6,886 nt of DNA from Paludibacteraceae bacterium (GTDB taxonomy: Bacteria > Bacteroidota > Bacteroidia > Bacteroidales > Paludibacteraceae). The DNA is taken from NCBI GenBank assembly GCA_017646225.1, contig JAGCMZ010000107.1, forward strand, positions 1-6,886, given 5' to 3'. Below are positions 6,372-6,886 of the stretch, in pieces (the first letter of the stretch is position 1; every line of letters starts with the position of its first letter). The position numbers were made by a program, and so were the translations under genes. The notes under the pieces are model-generated. The model had not been told where the DNA came from. It was given only the letters and a program-made list of their open reading frames with translations, and searched no databases.

Positions 6372-6886
6372 ATTCCTTCTTCCAAAAAATTCTACATTTG
6401 TTTAGTGTATCCTTGATAATCTCGCTCTTGGAACGATGAACCAAAGAAAATACGGTTTGAGGAGCATTCACGCCCGATACGGACTGTTCCACTTTTCTGT
6501 ACAACACAAAACTGATTAGGCAAATATACATGGTAAAAATACCATACGATAACTGTTTGCATATTTTTTCTTCAATTTTGTCTAGGTTACACAAGATATA
6601 GAACAAAAAGATGGGTATAAAATAAGATCGAACCCTATTGAGCAAAAACCAATATTTTACCAATAAAACCACCATGGCAAACGCCACAAACACAAAGCGA
6701 GCGGTAAAACTGGTGGATGCTGCTTTTCTGGTAATTAAAAACAACAACACAGAGAGCAACACATACACCACATAAATAGCTTGCATCGAATCGGCCACCA
6801 ACAAGTGGTGCACAATGGACTTAATGGCAGAACTATTTCCAAAACTTTGCAGCAACAGCACAATCAATTTCTCTCTGGGGAACAAG
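6355..6886 (-). CDS. C-terminal part of a probable Wzy/EpsG-type polysaccharide polymerase
   Basis: The last 176 or so codons of a membrane protein are visible, and the gene continues beyond the right edge. A TTG codon at 6885 could formally serve as a start but is simply where the window cuts the frame. Hydrophobic segments lie near 36-52, 63-80, 86-100 and 114-129 of the visible part, followed by a basic, soluble tail of about 45 residues. The segment NRVRSYFIPIFLFYI (83-97) recalls the Arg...Tyr-Phe element near the end of EpsG/Wzy polymerases. Its position directly upstream of three glycosyltransferases fits a polymerase, or less likely a Wzx-type flippase. No catalytic residue can be confirmed from this fragment, so the assignment rests on topology, one motif and context. 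Its TGA stop lies inside the next gene (17-base overlap). Confidence 0.55.
   Translation of the reverse strand, partial: LFPREKLIVLLLQSFGNSSAIKSIVHHLLVADSMQAIYVVYVLLSVLLFLITRKAASTSFTARFVFVAFAMVVLLVKYWFLLNRVRSYFIPIFLFYILCNLDKIEEKICKQLSYGIFTMYICLISFVLYRKVEQSVSGVNAPQTVFSLVHRSKSEIIKDTLNKCRIFWKKEYVFEN

Overview
The window is a slice of a surface-polysaccharide gene cluster from what looks like a Bacteroidetes (probably Bacteroidales) bacterium. The phylum is inferred from three things: moderately AT-rich DNA, gene starts that mostly lack well-placed Shine-Dalgarno sequences, and a candidate promoter near the left edge that fits the Bacteroidetes -33/-7 pattern (TTTG-like box, 19-base gap, TAnnTTTG). 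No taxonomic marker gene is present, so genus cannot be given.

Every gene lies on the minus strand, so the cluster reads right to left. At the right edge is the 3' part of a multi-membrane-segment protein, probably a Wzy/EpsG-type polysaccharide polymerase (6355-6886). It is followed by three family 2 glycosyltransferases: two related ones of the 'CDQDD' type (5526-6371 and 4788-5522) and one of the rhamnosyltransferase/WbbL type (3961-4770). Next come two different membrane acyltransferase-3 proteins (2943-3956 and 1862-2935) and then an LtaS-like membrane sulfatase-fold phosphotransferase (126-1865). Junctions are very tight: a 17-base overlap, gaps of 3, 17, 4 and 7 bases, and a 4-base ATGA overlap. 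This points to one polycistronic transcript.

Read as a pathway, the glycosyltransferases would assemble an oligosaccharide repeat on a lipid carrier at the cytoplasmic face. The polymerase would join repeats on the periplasmic side. The two acyltransferases would add acetyl or other acyl groups, and the LtaS-like enzyme would add a phospho-substituent such as phosphoglycerol or phosphoethanolamine. The pathway type is well known; the specific sugars, acyl groups and phospho-group cannot be read from the sequence.

After the LtaS-like gene comes the only non-coding stretch, positions 43-125. It carries the candidate promoter on the same strand, a small stem-loop, and then the apparent first 14 codons of another gene running off the left edge (1-42). 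The operon may therefore end with the LtaS-like gene and a new transcription unit begin there. No tRNA, rRNA, CRISPR, insertion sequence or clear intrinsic terminator was seen. Apart from the leftmost 125 bases, the window is essentially fully coding.
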